Below, one piece after another: positions 47,342-60,094 of a stretch of 64,000 nt of DNA; within the stretch, counting starts at the first letter, position 1; the number at the start of each line of letters is the position of its first letter. The stretch spans positions 2,234,501 through 2,298,500 of the forward strand of contig OZ017802.1 in the NCBI GenBank assembly GCA_963969395.1. Reading direction: 5' to 3'. The position numbers and the translations under genes are program-made. The stretch is from Pseudoscleropodium purum. Lineage: Eukaryota; Streptophyta; Bryopsida; Hypnales; Brachytheciaceae. Below the pieces are notes generated by a model. It did not search any database. It was not told the DNA's origin and saw only the letters and a list, made by a program, of their open reading frames with translations.

Positions 47342-48057
47342 GTCAGGCAATCTCCTACAGTGATACATTCAGTAAGGATATATGATGAAAATTGGATGAT
47401 ACACTTGGGGCCATGCCGGGGATAAAATAATAATTACGACCATGGCAGGACTTGGTCTCCAAGATACCCAGATCTGAACCTTGCCAATTCTATCACAATT
47501 GCAACAGGGATAAGCTTCCTGAACAAGTACATATAAATTATTGATAAGCATACACAGGCAGAGGCCTTTCAGTTTCAAATCATTTACCCCTTTTCAAAGC
47601 CTTTACAATTGATTTAAAATTTTAAAAACAAAAAAAATTAAAAATCCTGCACACATGTAAGCTTACTCTGTCGACCTTGTAAGGAGGGAATGGCCAAGCA
47701 TACTTCTGTTGGGACAAAAATGTCCTTCATTTGGAGCATCCACATCACCCTTTCTCACCAAACCTGGCATGCTCAAATTTTCAATATAATTTTGAAGAGC
47801 CCTTGATTTCCTTGTCCCTCACTTTTGCTCACCAAATGCAACCAATAAATAGGCAAGGGATCAGTCATCATCAAGTGAACAAGAATGAAGAATAAAGCAA
47901 CTAAGTTTAGGATGAATAATGATTTCAAGGGCCATTTTTCGACATGTTAGGATTGAATGTTAAGAGAATATTATTGTGGGAGGCTTGTAAGATAGTATTC
48001 ACTTTCAAACACATTTGAAGAGTGTTAGACCTCTTTCGTAAAAGGGTGGCTATGCTC
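47342..48057. other. Intergenic DNA, nothing recognised
   Basis: Slightly higher GC between 47390 and 47580, without a recognisable protein or RNA gene. Confidence 0.35.
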
Positions 48058-48628
48058 TTAATGCCTTTTAGCACCAAGGCACATTTCAGACATTACTTGT
48101 GAAAACTGTTACATTTTAGGGCAATTCATGAGAAAATATGAAAAAAAGAAGTCTTTCTACAAAATTCAATCAAACGAATTTGTACTAGACTACTATAGGA
48201 ATGCGTGGAAAAAAATTCAAAAACTTTGACTTCATAGATTGAAAAATATAGTTTTTGAAGTTAGAAGAATAAGTTGTTTTTTCTTGACCTTGTTTGATAG
48301 GGCTAGCAAACTTCAACTCCTCCTACAATGGGATTTTTATACTGCATATGGTTATCTTTTTTTTACTTTTGCATCATTTAAGTTTCAAAATTAGAAGAGG
48401 AGTTTTGCACATATTTTTCCTAAAGCTACCTGGCTACCCCAAAGTTCAAGGCAACATAGCTTTTGATTTGGGCATTTGATAAACTAAACTAAATTGTATT
48501 TCCATCAAAGGGAGACATATTCACACTTCATATCAATTTTGTGAACTTCCTACTAAAATAGACTTCATGCATAGTTACCAAATATCTTTTACATATGTTG
48601 AATAATCACGTGGTACTTTAGGGGTCAA
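48058..48628. mobile_element. Diverged TTAA element (family E, tentative)
   Basis: Left TTAA (48058-48061) + TGCCTTTTAGCACCAAG; right GTGGTACTTTAGGGG + TCAA (48625-48628). The terminal match is imperfect (ACCA(C/A)G kept). The interior around 48195-48290 follows the same order as family A right arms ('tggaaaaaaattcaaaaa', 'catagattgaaaaatat', 'ttgaagttagaag', 'ttcttgacctt'). Probably a distant relative. Non-coding. Confidence 0.4.
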
Positions 48629-49156
48629 GGTATGTACATATAAACTATACATCCATAATCAACAATCCAAAATGAATTCAAAATAAAAAAAATTGAATAA
48701 ACCTTGATATGTTTTAATGCAAGATGTATGCAATCAAAACATGAGACAATACTTCAAATTTTTCATAAATAATTTATATAGTGTTCAAAGAATGCATGCT
48801 ACAAGTGCATTGGAATCATCTTCCAATTGTCAATAAGATACAATAAAAATTATTTTTGTTTAATTGTAAGAATTACTCTCGATTGTAAATATTGACGATT
48901 ATACATACCTATACTTTAGTTATAAACAATTTACATTGTTAATCCTTTAGCAACATTATCAACATGGGGTGTTTTCAAAGGCAAACACTAAATTTCATAT
49001 ACCTATTGTTTCATGTACCTATTGATTTTGAAAGCAATTAAGCACAACATATAAAAATGTCATTGTTTAATAATCTGCTTTTTAATCCATTTTGGATTTT
49101 ACAAATATTGATTAAAAAGTGTGACTTTTGTTTGTGACCCTTTGAAGGTAACATCA

Positions 49157-49397
49157 TAAGGTGGGCACCTCCAAAACCACCATCATCACTCTAAGTACAT
49201 TTCCAAAATCAATATGTACCCATACAGAAAAATCAATTTTAGAATTCTTCCAAGTTTTTTTTCCATGCTTCATAACTTTTGCATATGATATCCAAATGTC
49301 TTGTTCTTTGGTGCATTGGAACCTCCTTTCACTTGTCAACAAGTAAATATGAAAATTTGACCAGTCTAATAGTGGCAATATATGGGTGTCCCCCTTA
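49157..49397 (+). mobile_element. Family D MITE, 241 bp
   Basis: Left end TAAGGTGGGCACCTCC, right end GGGTGTCCCCCTTA (reverse TAAGGGGGACACCC), an inverted repeat of about 14 bp. Interior: 'atccaaatgtcttgttctttgg', 'cctcctttcacttgtcaacaag'. Non-coding. Superfamily not assigned. Confidence 0.65.
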
Positions 49398-49584
49398 TGT
49401 ACAGCATTTGAGCTTTTCCCGTCTCTTGCATACTTGATGAGATGCTATAATTTATCATCAAAGACTCCATGCATAGATGGATCTGTTGGCCTAACCCAAA
49501 AATATATGATTCAAACTGAAACAGTTGCATGGACCTGAAGTTTGTCTGCTAAGAATTCCAAGTTGCAATGGATATCATTGCCAC

Positions 49585-49867
49585 TTAAGGTGGGCACCCC
49601 AAGCCACCACTTTTTGCTACTGGTGCCTAGTTAGACTGGTAAAATTTTAATTGGCTTTCTTGTTGGCACATAAAAGGAGGTTTCAATGCACCAAAGAATG
49701 TGACATTTGGATAACATACGCAAAAGTTGTAAAGGGTTAAAGTTTTTTTTAGGGTAGATGTTTTGAAATTGTTTCTTCACTATATGTACATATTGGATTT
49801 TTGGGATGTATACAAAGTGATGATGGTGGTTATAGGCAAGGTACAATTTCGGGTGTACCCACCTTAA
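49585..49867 (-). mobile_element. Family D MITE, 283 bp, complete
   Basis: Begins TTAAGGTGGGCACCCCAAG and ends CGGGTGTACCCACCTTAA, perfectly paired over the last 10 bases (TTAAGGTGGG). The interior is the reverse of the copy at 49157 ('cttgttggcac', 'aggaggtttcaatgcaccaaagaatgtgac' order). About 190 bases separate the two oppositely oriented copies. Non-coding. Confidence 0.7.
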
Positions 49868-50393
49868 TTTAGTAGCTAGTACTTCATTCACAATCATTGA
49901 TTTCTTCTATTAAACCCTCATATTCTTCAGAACCAAAACAATTTTTTTTGAGGTTTTTGTTAATCATTGTATTTTCTTTTTGAGTTTTTCATGCATGCAA
50001 ATTATTTTTTTGGATGTAAATTTTTGCTATAAATATGAGAATATTTTTTGTGTGCACATGCAAGTTTTAATGCATCTTCTATGAAACATATTGAGTGTTT
50101 GGGACTCCCAAACCATTTTTTTAGTAAGGATAAATGAGGAACTGCTACTTAAGCAATTTTTTTGTCCCTTGAGGTCATCATAGTTTAGTTACCACTTTAG
50201 GGCCATGACAAGAACAGGCAACGTAAGTAAATTTCACATTCACTCATTTTCATTGAATTTTGAAGTTGAGATACGCCCGTGAATGGACTTGCAATGAAAA
50301 AAAAAACCTTTCTACTTTGATTACTTTTATCTCATGAAGTAATATTGAATTTGAGTTTGAAACTTCAAGGATTTGTTTTAAATGAAGACAAGA
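49868..50393. other. Intergenic DNA, nothing recognised
   Basis: AT-rich, non-coding. Confidence 0.35.
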
Positions 50394-51322
50394 TTAACCC
50401 CTGAAGGACCAAACTGCAATTTTTGGTTGTATAGAAATTTTGGGTAGGCCGTTGTGATGAGAAATTTGCATATTTAAGACTGAAATTGTTAAGGAATGTG
50501 TAGACAAGGAATATCTTTCATATGCAACAAATTTCATGACATTTGGAAATAGGAGTCAAAAGTTATAGCCTAATATGTAGTTTGTTTTTCAACTCAGGCA
50601 GTCCGGGCAGATCTGAAAAAATCATTTTTTTCAACAATTAAAATTTGAAATTCTCTTTCTAGACTTACAAATACAAGGAAAGCTTTTAATCATTCTATTT
50701 TGATCAATGAGTCAAAAGTTATGAGGATTTTTTGTTTGCGGGTAGTTATAGGTTCCCTAAGCTAAAATAAACTTTGAAATCCTTCATCTTATCCAATTTT
50801 CAATATTTTTGAAAAAAAAATTCCTAGAATGTAAATTGTTTATTATAACATTTCAACCATTGGGATTGACATTTTTCAATTCCATATTTTAATTCTTAAT
50901 AATCTAGTATTTTGAATCATTGTCTACTACTACCTACTTACTATTTTTTTCCTATATGTTGTACAATTCCAAATGATCTGAAAATTTTCAAGCATGTATC
51001 CAACATGCCTTGAAAAATGAATCCAAAGAGTTCCAATCATTTTGAACATTTTTTCATACAAATTTGACCTTTTGAAGTTCAACTGCCCGGATTTTTGTAG
51101 GGACAAAAAAATGATTTTTGTCACTTCAAATGCTAATATCTTGCAATCTACACGGTGGAAATTTCTGAATTTTTTTCACATCTTCTCAAACTAGTTTACT
51201 ACAAGATCATACGAATATATATGTCCAAAATTTTTTTTTTTCTAAATTTTGAAACTTGTCCAAGAAATGGTAATTTTGGAGCATTTTGGGAGAAAACATA
51301 GTCAAGGAACTTTAGGGGTCAA
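50394..51322 (+). mobile_element. Family A TTAA element, near-complete
   Basis: TTAA (50394-50397) + CCCCTGAAGGACCAAACTGC; right end TCAAGGAACTTTAGGGG + TCAA (51319-51322, one base from TTAA). Body 921 bp, same internal order as the copy at 15906. Non-coding. Confidence 0.8.
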
Positions 51323-54300
51323 GATCCTATAGTTATATGAACATTATAGTATTACAAACCACCCATTTCTGCATTCTTTTGCGTCAAAAAAATCTTGATT
51401 CTAAAGTGACCATTTTCAGTTTCTTTTGGTGTGAAAATATAAAGAGATATTGGAAAAGATAAATTTACATTAAAACAAAAATTGTAGCAAAACCACATGA
51501 CATATTTTTAGCTCTCTAATTCACATCATTGCTTCAATTTTATGGCTCCAGAAGTCGCCTTTTTCTACTTTTTTATTTGGCTAGTTTGTTTTTTTCTTTG
51601 TAGATGAGAATCATTCAATTAAGTTTGGCCACTATTTGAAGCTGCTGAGGTCTATGTTGGAGGTATCATGGGTTAAATGTCTGGCTTCCCAAATGTCACA
51701 GTACAATATGGTACTACTGTAGTATTTTATAACAACCCTGTGACAATAGTAAAATAGGAACCATGATTTTCTAACAAACTATGACAACATCCCTATTGGG
51801 ATGTGAAACCTTATTTTTAAACCAAAAGAGGCTAAAATAAAACTTTGCTAAAATGATACAATAAAGTACAGCAAATAAAACAGGCCTGAGGATTAAAAAG
51901 ACCAAAATCAAATGAGGAAATTATTGTTTTGTGAACTTGTGGGTTTAAAGCCAATTGCCTTCTCTTGGAAAACAAGTAGATAAGTTGGGTATTCCTGGAA
52001 CCACTACTTTTTTGCTTGTGTCCCTAGTTATTATTATTAGATTGGTCAAATTTTTTTTGCTCTTGAAAGGAGGTTCTAACACACCAAAGAATGTGACATT
52101 TGGATATTGTATGCAAAAATTATGAAAGAACAAAGTTTTGGTTCTAAAAATAGTTTCTTCCACATAGATGCATAATTGATTTTGGAGATGTGCACGAAGT
52201 GAAGATGGCAGTTTAGGGACAATAGCACATTTTTAGGTGCCTATTTTAGCAATCTTAAATGGAAAGATCTTGAGGGGATATAGTTGTATTACAATGCTTG
52301 TTGATCAAGAAATTTTTTGTGGCTCAAAGAATATACAATATCTTAAGTGAAGAAGCCCACTCTCTAACTCAATTTAGAATGCATTGTTGCTTAAGATATA
52401 CCAACCTATTACCTATGATAGGTAGAATGATTGGTTTGCCATGTTGGCATTGTTGAAAAAACTTAATTTTATTTCCATATAAAGGCAAATGTGAGAAATA
52501 GGGAGAGCAATTGATTTTTTTTTACAAAGAGTGAATTTGCTATGAATTTTTGAAATGTGTTGCCCAATTAGTCCAAAAGAGTCTTTAGACTACTCTAAAT
52601 CCAATAAAATGTGTATCCATAATAATCATTTTACTCACCTAAAGTAATCACAATACTTTCCAACATTGCCATAACTTGAAGGCCTAAAAAAGTCACTTCT
52701 TGTGATGAATTTGCACTCAAAAGATAAAAGTTCCTATCACAATTTCTAATCCCTCCACTACCATCATTCAAGACATTGATTGTCGTTACTAGTCAACATA
52801 ATGTAGCACAAATCTCATTTATTAGAAAAAATTTGTCATGGTCAATGCAAGACTGTAATCAGTCATTCCCTAGGTGTCTTTCATAGATAGTTTGCTTGTC
52901 ACACATTGGTTTACCTTACTTGTGGCCATTTGTACCACATTCTAGGCTACAAGAGCACAAATTAAGGAAGCAAAAGGGACCCACATGGTCTGTTTAAGAA
53001 TATAATGCTATACATATATTTTTGTTGTCTTATTTGATTCCATTACTAGAAATAAAACACCACATTGAACCATAAGAATCAAACCTTGGCAAAAGAGAGA
53101 ATCATCAAACAACTTAGAGAAAAAACAAACTAATTTGAGGTTGTTTGAACTACCAATCTAACTAAGAGGCCTTCTTTGGTAACCTACAATTAGAGATTGC
53201 ATCCAAACTTTATCAAACCAACTAAAAGCATCACCACTGTGGGATGTTGAGATTGGCTCTCCAAAGGGTGTTGGCCAGCCTCTACATCAATCTATTTTGT
53301 AGAACTTACCACAAGCCCCTATTGTTGTCCAACCTACAAGGCTACAAATTTTTGGATTCCTAGATTTGAACCTTTGTCTTACTATTTGCAAAGTGTGGAC
53401 AAAAGGCTATCTAATGTTTATTTGTCTTTGTCTTTTGTTACCTTTGATGGCTAATTGAGGCACAACACATGTATCAAGATTGTGAATAGGTAGGGATTTT
53501 CTAGAATTGAAGCTCAACCAAGAAATAACCAAGCTTTGGATTGTAGTATAGTGAAGGTTGAATTTGGAGTAGTAGGCTTGGCATTTGGTGTTGGTGTGGC
53601 TACTATGGGGGCTACAAAAACCCTCCAACACTGTCTTGCTATGATAACTAGGTTTGGAGAGCCACAAATGAGTGGTAATGCTTGAAGAAAATTATGTATA
53701 TGTTGGTGTTATAGTTCAAAAAGTTGTATCTTTAACCATGCCATTCTCCATTGTCCAAAAAAATCCCAAAGTACTCCTTCCATCCTCTATTGAAACCATT
53801 CATATTGTTCAAAGGTTTGTGCATTCTTCTAGATCCAACACATCTATAACAATGATATTATGATGTAAGACCTTTTAGAGGTGAAATCATCTAAATAAAA
53901 TTCAAAATATTATTTAAATAATAAAATTCATAATCCTCATTTGATAGGTGACATGACTTTTGTGCCCTCATGAATAGGATTAACCAATGCAATTGCTCAT
54001 TGTCAAATCTAGGTGATCAAAGTTAATACATGATATTCTCGTTTGCATTGGACTTCCATCCCACTCATCATTTGCAAGGTCTATTGGCCCTCGACTCCAC
54101 ATGTAAGCTAGCTCATATGATGGTTTGTTTTATTGTAAGGTAGAACAACCCAAATTATATCATCAATCATCCAATTCCAACATCCATGGACCCTCCCATT
54201 TGTGTTACAATCACCCAGGCACGCAATACCACAATCTTATTAGCAAGCCTTTAGTATCATGACAATGCACTTGGAAAGGAGACAAATCAACATGTGGTTT

Positions 54301-57300
54301 AGCATGGGTCTACCTAAGCTTCATGTATTTAGTCCCTCTCAAACTTCTCAATCTCTTGAAAAATATGTGAGTTGACAAATAGCTTCTCCAAGGTATACCT
54401 AGATAGCAAATCTGCTTGGTAATAGGGGTTTGGGTGAACTAACCCACTTGCTCATCTCCCTACCAAGTCATTCCAAGGGTGCATGTATAAAAAAGACCCC
54501 ATATTTTGTGCTTGATTAATTTATCTTCTATACCTCTCCTAGCTGATTTGGAGCCTTTGATTGCAAATATGAGTTCAAAATTTACAAATTTTATCATGCA
54601 TGGCAAATTATTATTTTTTTTAGCATTTTCCCTCAAGGATGAGCGAGAGGGTCAGTTCACCCTGGCTGTAGTAGGCATGTGTTATCCTACATTGGTTTTT
54701 AATTGCGAATGAAATGGTCCCATTAGTGTCAAAATAATAATCAAAATGCGCAAAAATCCGATTCAAACATCGACATTGGCGACTTTCATTTTGGGGTTTC
54801 AAAGTATAGGGCAATGCTTCTCGTCATCGGGCACTGCACGATGGAAAGGGTTGATGAGGAGGGTGGAGCTTGACAACGAGTCTCTTTCCATCATGCAATG
54901 CCCGACGATGAGAAGTTTTGCTCGGCGTAAACTGGACATTTTTCTTCCTGTGGTTTAGGTCACCGGGAATTCATCGGTCCACTTGGCGAAGATGGGTACC
55001 GGCTTGTAAATGATTTGCACTCAAGCTTCAATTCTGCAGGCAGTCATACCTTACCTTTATTGGACATGGGAAATCGATGGGAAATAAGTGTGGCGAACAA
55101 GCCTGAATCATAGAAAAAAATTGAATGCTAGATGTTCCTGTGGCAGCCACCAAATCGTTTGAAATATTTAAAAAAAAAAGAAGGGGTTGTGTAAGTCTCA
55201 AATGACCTAACCATTTATAAACATGGTGCAGTACCTTACCTTACATTTCATTTCATTTTTATCATGGGGCACTCAGACTTCTTAAGTGTCAATGCCGCAG
55301 TATTCTTCGCAAATTTAAAAGAAAAAGAAAAATTCCCATTGAGTGCATAAGGTACGACAAAATCCATCATGTACCCTACGTTATGGTCAGATTTGTTTAA
55401 AAATAATAATTCAACATGTAAATGAATATGGCATGTAATGAAATTTTACAGAAATTATACTGTGGCATAATTGAATAGTGAAGAAAATATAAATGAAAAT
55501 AACTTGAACAGTAAGAAAAATCTGATGAAAAATGAAAAATAATATTCTTACCAAAATGATTTTTTTATAAATTAAAAAAAATCCATGAAATAGGTAATCT
55601 TTGGAATAGATTACTTTTGATCAAAAATAACTTTCCTAATTCTATCCTCAATTCTTGATTTCTACCTAGCTATTTTTGACCAATTGCATCTTGTTATCAC
55701 CTTTAGTTTCAACTTAAGTTAAAAATCATGTTTTGTAAAATAGTTCCTTAGATGAGATGGTAAAGCTTGAGTATCGTGGTAAAGCTAGGGAACCTTGTTG
55801 TAGAGGTCACGAAATATTCCAAATCTTGCAAAGTGAAATTCAAAAAATTCAAAATTTTAATAATGAAAGATAATTCAACCCCAATCCCAAAAGAGGTGAT
55901 TTTGTATGGGATTTAATGAATCTAATCTCAACGTACGATATTAATTTTTGGCTAGAAATTATATTTTATTGCATGTTTGTACTTTTATTTATTTACTAAT
56001 TCAACTTTGATGATTTTGTCTAGGTTTTAATTATTAATATTTGTTAAAAATCTGATTATTTGGATCAATAAAAGAGTTTAAAAAAAAATCTCCTCATGAT
56101 AAGATATATTGTCATCTTTGGGTAAGATTTTGTCACAAAAAAGATTCAAAGATTGATGCCATGGCAACCAAAATGCTTGTAATTGTAAGGAATCATGAAA
56201 TGTTTTGATAACATAGTGTTGCAAGCACCAAGGTAGAACCATACGCAATCATTTAAGCAATTAATGACACACAATGAAGAATATGAAGGGATTCATATTT
56301 TTCCTTCATAGAGAGATAAGGAATACATGATCTCCAATTTTTTTTGTAATTTTATTGTCAAAATTGAAATTACTATGTTTTTTCGAAGGCAAAAAGTAGG
56401 CAGAACCTCACTACTTCCTACTTTCCCTCTCACTAATTTGGGACATGTGTCAGGATTTTATTAGTCCCAATCTTGAAAAGTAGGAAAATACACATTTTAA
56501 GCTTTAGTTGGAATGTGTTCCAACCTTGGTTTAGGATAAATGCATCCTACAGGTTGGATACTAGAGTCCAATTGGATATAAGTGGTTCTACCTTATACAA
56601 ATGGATTCAATCAGTACATTGTCTAGTAATAAGACTAATTCATATTAATTTGGATATTGTGCAAATTTACAAGGCTTACTAATATGGAAGTTCACAAGAT
56701 TTTAGACAAAATTAATTTAATGTGATTTACACTATATACATACTACTTCAAGTAATGTGATTGTCAATCCAAATTAATCTAAATTCTAATTTAAAAAAAT
56801 TGTGTCATAAAAGTTGCAAAGGCAACACCTTGATATTGAATTATGTATTATTTTAAAATATTTTTAACTTAATAATATAGCATTTTTTAGAGGAAAATTA
56901 TGCATATTTGGTTGTAACTTCCCGTTTGTGATTCATTTTCGATTGGATAGAGAAAAAAGGGGAGCTAATAAGGCCTTTTATAGCCTTGATTACAAATAAA
57001 GGCATGTAAAGGCACCCCACTTTTTAGTCTAGTTTCCAAGATATGCACATTAGAGTTTCCTACATATTTGCATAATCAAAATTTTAAAATTAATCACAAA
57101 TATTGTTCAATCAATTATTCTATAAAACAACATAAATTATACAAAATAATTAACCAAAAGTTGGATTATTAGAATTTGAAAGTGAAATTTGGTATGTCTA
57201 TCAAGCTTGCATAAAAGAAAAGTCTTGAAAGATCAAGTTTTTGAAAGATATCATTCCCATTGAAATTGAGGTTGTGATATTTTCTTCTATATATTTTGCA

Positions 57301-58643
57301 TCTAAAATTCATTTATTGAATACAATTATATTGAAAGGAAACATTCACTAAATGAATAATACTATTTAAAAGCCTGCTATTTTAAAAATTTGAACTGAAT
57401 CTTATGGCTAGTGATTTTTGTTTTAAATTGTTTTGCAAATCCACATTGCAAAGGAAGTTTGATAATTTGATTGCTCTTGACCAACAATAATACTTAGTTA
57501 CATTGAGTTGCAACGATAATGAACCCTTCTTTTAGAAAAGTTGATTTTGAAAGTTGTATTTTGTATATTCTTTCAAATTGTTTAGTGTTGACAAATTAAT
57601 TGAGTATGTTATAATTGCTAATTGCATCTATTCAATATGGATTTGGTAAGTGTACACCTTCAAATGAATTCATTTAAGTTTCCCTTCTTTCTATCTTAAT
57701 ATTCAATTGGAATTGGGAATCCTTAAAATAACTAAACTCATGCATCTTTGGTAGCTACAATGCTAGTAATGTCATCCTAATTTCTTTGTAAAACCCGACA
57801 TTCTTTCTTTAACCTATTTTGGGTACCTTTGCTTGAAGTTTCCTTTAGTACATTTTTGTCAAATAATTATTTAAAATCAAAGGGATTAGTTTGGTAATTT
57901 CTTATTTATTAATTAGTTATTTGACAATTATTAAATAGTTTTTTTGAACATTCAACAAACATTCAAATAATCTTAGAAGATGAATGGTCTTTTTCATTGC
58001 ATAAAAAAGTGATAATTATGGTTTTTAATGAATTCATTGCTTTTCATAATGTCCTTTATTTGTTGTAGAGTTAGATGAATGAATTTGGATTTAGGATTAT
58101 TTTGTGGACATGTCTTGGGATCAAGTTATACAAGTATCTTTTTCAACATTTTGACTTTCTTTATAATAGATTTTCTTTGGATTTGGCAAAACACCATATT
58201 CATTTCTAGAACCATTCAAATTCAAAATTTTAAATTATTTTGAAGGTGACCTTAGGCTATGGTAGTTGCATTAGCTTCATGAAAATCAAAGTAATAATAC
58301 CTTATGCTTATTTGCAATAATAATAGCTTCAAATGTATATTTCTTTAAAATCAATATTTGGTTGCATAAACTATTGATTTCATAAATTAAATTGAAACTA
58401 TTCTTTTGGCAATGGCCACCTTGAGAATCACTCCACCTAAGCCCCCCAATTGGTGTAATTTGATAATAGGCCCCTTAAAAAAAAACTTGAACTTAAATTT
58501 TTTAAATGAAATTACCTTCATATAAATAAACATTCTCAAAGATTCATTATCTCAATAATAGTTTACTCAATAGCACAAATTCAAATTCAATTTCACATAC
58601 ATTTTTAGTTTTATTCAATATTATCTCACTAATTGTTTGGCTA
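51323..58643. other. Long AT-rich intergenic stretch
   Basis: No gene recognised in 7.3 kb. A decayed family D copy lies around 52010-52250 ('cttgaaaggaggttctaacacaccaaagaatgtgacatttgg' order). The hairpin at 54811-54921 is listed separately. Between 53190 and 54500 the sequence is less AT-rich and may be an old retroelement remnant, but no diagnostic motif could be read. Confidence 0.35.
54811..54921. ncRNA. Candidate hairpin RNA (miRNA-like inverted repeat)
   Basis: Arms 54811-54852 and 54880-54921 form a long stem with a loop of about 27-32 bases. In the 33-base core (54817-54849 against 54883-54915) only five positions differ, all transitions. In a minus-strand transcript three of these become G:U pairs. 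Core motifs: CTTCTCGTCATCGGGCACTG on one side and CAATGCCCGACGATGAGAAG on the other. Size and pairing would suit a plant miRNA precursor; no known miRNA was recognised. It could equally be a small inverted-repeat transposon remnant. Confidence 0.4.
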
Positions 58644-58927
58644 CTGAGGTGGGTACACCCAAAATCACACCCTACCTAAAACCTCAATCATCACTCCATG
58701 TACATCTCCATAATCAACATGTACATAATTTGAAGAAACGATATTGGAACATCTACCAAAAAAAACCTAACCCTTCATAACTTTTGCATCACACATCCAA
58801 ATGTCCCATTCTCTGATGCATTGGAACCTCTTTTCACTTGCCAACAAGAAAATCAATGAAAATTTGACTGGTCTTATAAAAAAATGTAACTAGGTAACAC
58901 TGGCAGTTTGGGGGGTATCCACCTTAT
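58644..58927 (+). mobile_element. Family D MITE, about 283 bp
   Basis: Left end GAGGTGGGTACACCCAAAATC, right end GGGGGGTATCCACCTTATT. Interior shares 'cccttcataacttttgcat', 'catccaaatgtcccattctctgatgcattggaacctc' order and 'cacttgccaacaagaaaa' with the other copies. Non-coding. Confidence 0.7.
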
Positions 58928-60094
58928 TTGATAAGCCCCATGATGATCAAGTTTCATCTACAGCATATCCTAGTACACAGCTAATTTGACAGAAAGTACT
59001 GATCGTAGTACCTGCTAATACAGCATCAGAACAATGCCAAACTTGATTCGAGTTCCACAAGTGTGCAATTGTCCTAATCCCTCGAATGAAAATAGTTTTC
59101 AGATTGTGAGTGCAACCTTCTTGCCAGAAATATTCTTTCATTAACATAAAAAAAGCAAAATAAATGCAGACTCAGAAGCATGACATTCAAGAATGATAAC
59201 TGTACACAGTACCACCTCATAGATAACATTCATAAGGGCTGTGCAATTGCACATGATCGAACATGTTGCATTTCAAACAATAGAAGCCAGCAAGTTAAAA
59301 TAAGAGGATACTCAAGCCTTTAGGGACCTGGTCCTGTCTTTGATCCTGACCTCCTTACCAACAAGTCATCAATTGGTTAGGTTAGACTTATTTCCAAGTG
59401 ATGTAAGCATGAATGTCTAAGGGCACTGAGCTCTGAAAGGAAATGAGTTGTCATCTACCTCTTCATGAGATCCCACTTTGATATTGCATAAGTTATTCCT
59501 ACATAAAGATAAAATTAGATCTAAACAAGTTAGGTTCTTTACCCAAAGTGGTTCTCTACCAATCTCCCCCAAATAACACTACTACATATGTTACAATGCT
59601 TGAAGTGCGTCTCCCTCAAGATATGCGTGCACTTAGTGTTAAGAGAGGAGTTTGTAGGAATCTTAAAAATGAATCTACCAACAATACTACAAATACACCA
59701 CTTCTATGTTTGACTGAGTTCAATTTGCAAATACCCAGTGAGAACATACCTTGACTGCACTTGGCCGCATGAACAGGTCAGAAAAGTACATGAGGAGGGA
59801 CTTGATGTAGGCTCGCGCTCGGTATTAGGAGTGTGTTAGCAAAAGTGACTCCAGTCCAAAGGTATACCTAAGACCACTCTTAACAGTAAGTACGAACAAA
59901 CACCAGGTTGCGCGGTTAACCACAAGTTTTTATGGCCAAAGCCTCCTTGATGTAAGCCGTCCGTCCCTAAGATGAACAATGCTAGATGGCGGCAGATAAA
60001 GGAATACCAGAAGAAGTCATTGCTAACAAACGCGGAGACTGTACAAAGATAGATATATAGCAATTTCTCATCCCAATAATGGAAACATCGATCC
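58928..60094. other. 3' flank of the ARM-repeat gene
   Basis: Non-coding, with GC rising toward the gene; part is likely its 3' untranslated region on the minus strand. No polyadenylation signal could be fixed with confidence. Confidence 0.35.

Noticed and set aside
53190..54500. Possible old Copia or other retroelement on the minus strand
   Set aside because: Composition is less AT-rich and short open stretches exist, but no integrase, RT, protease or gag motif could be read.
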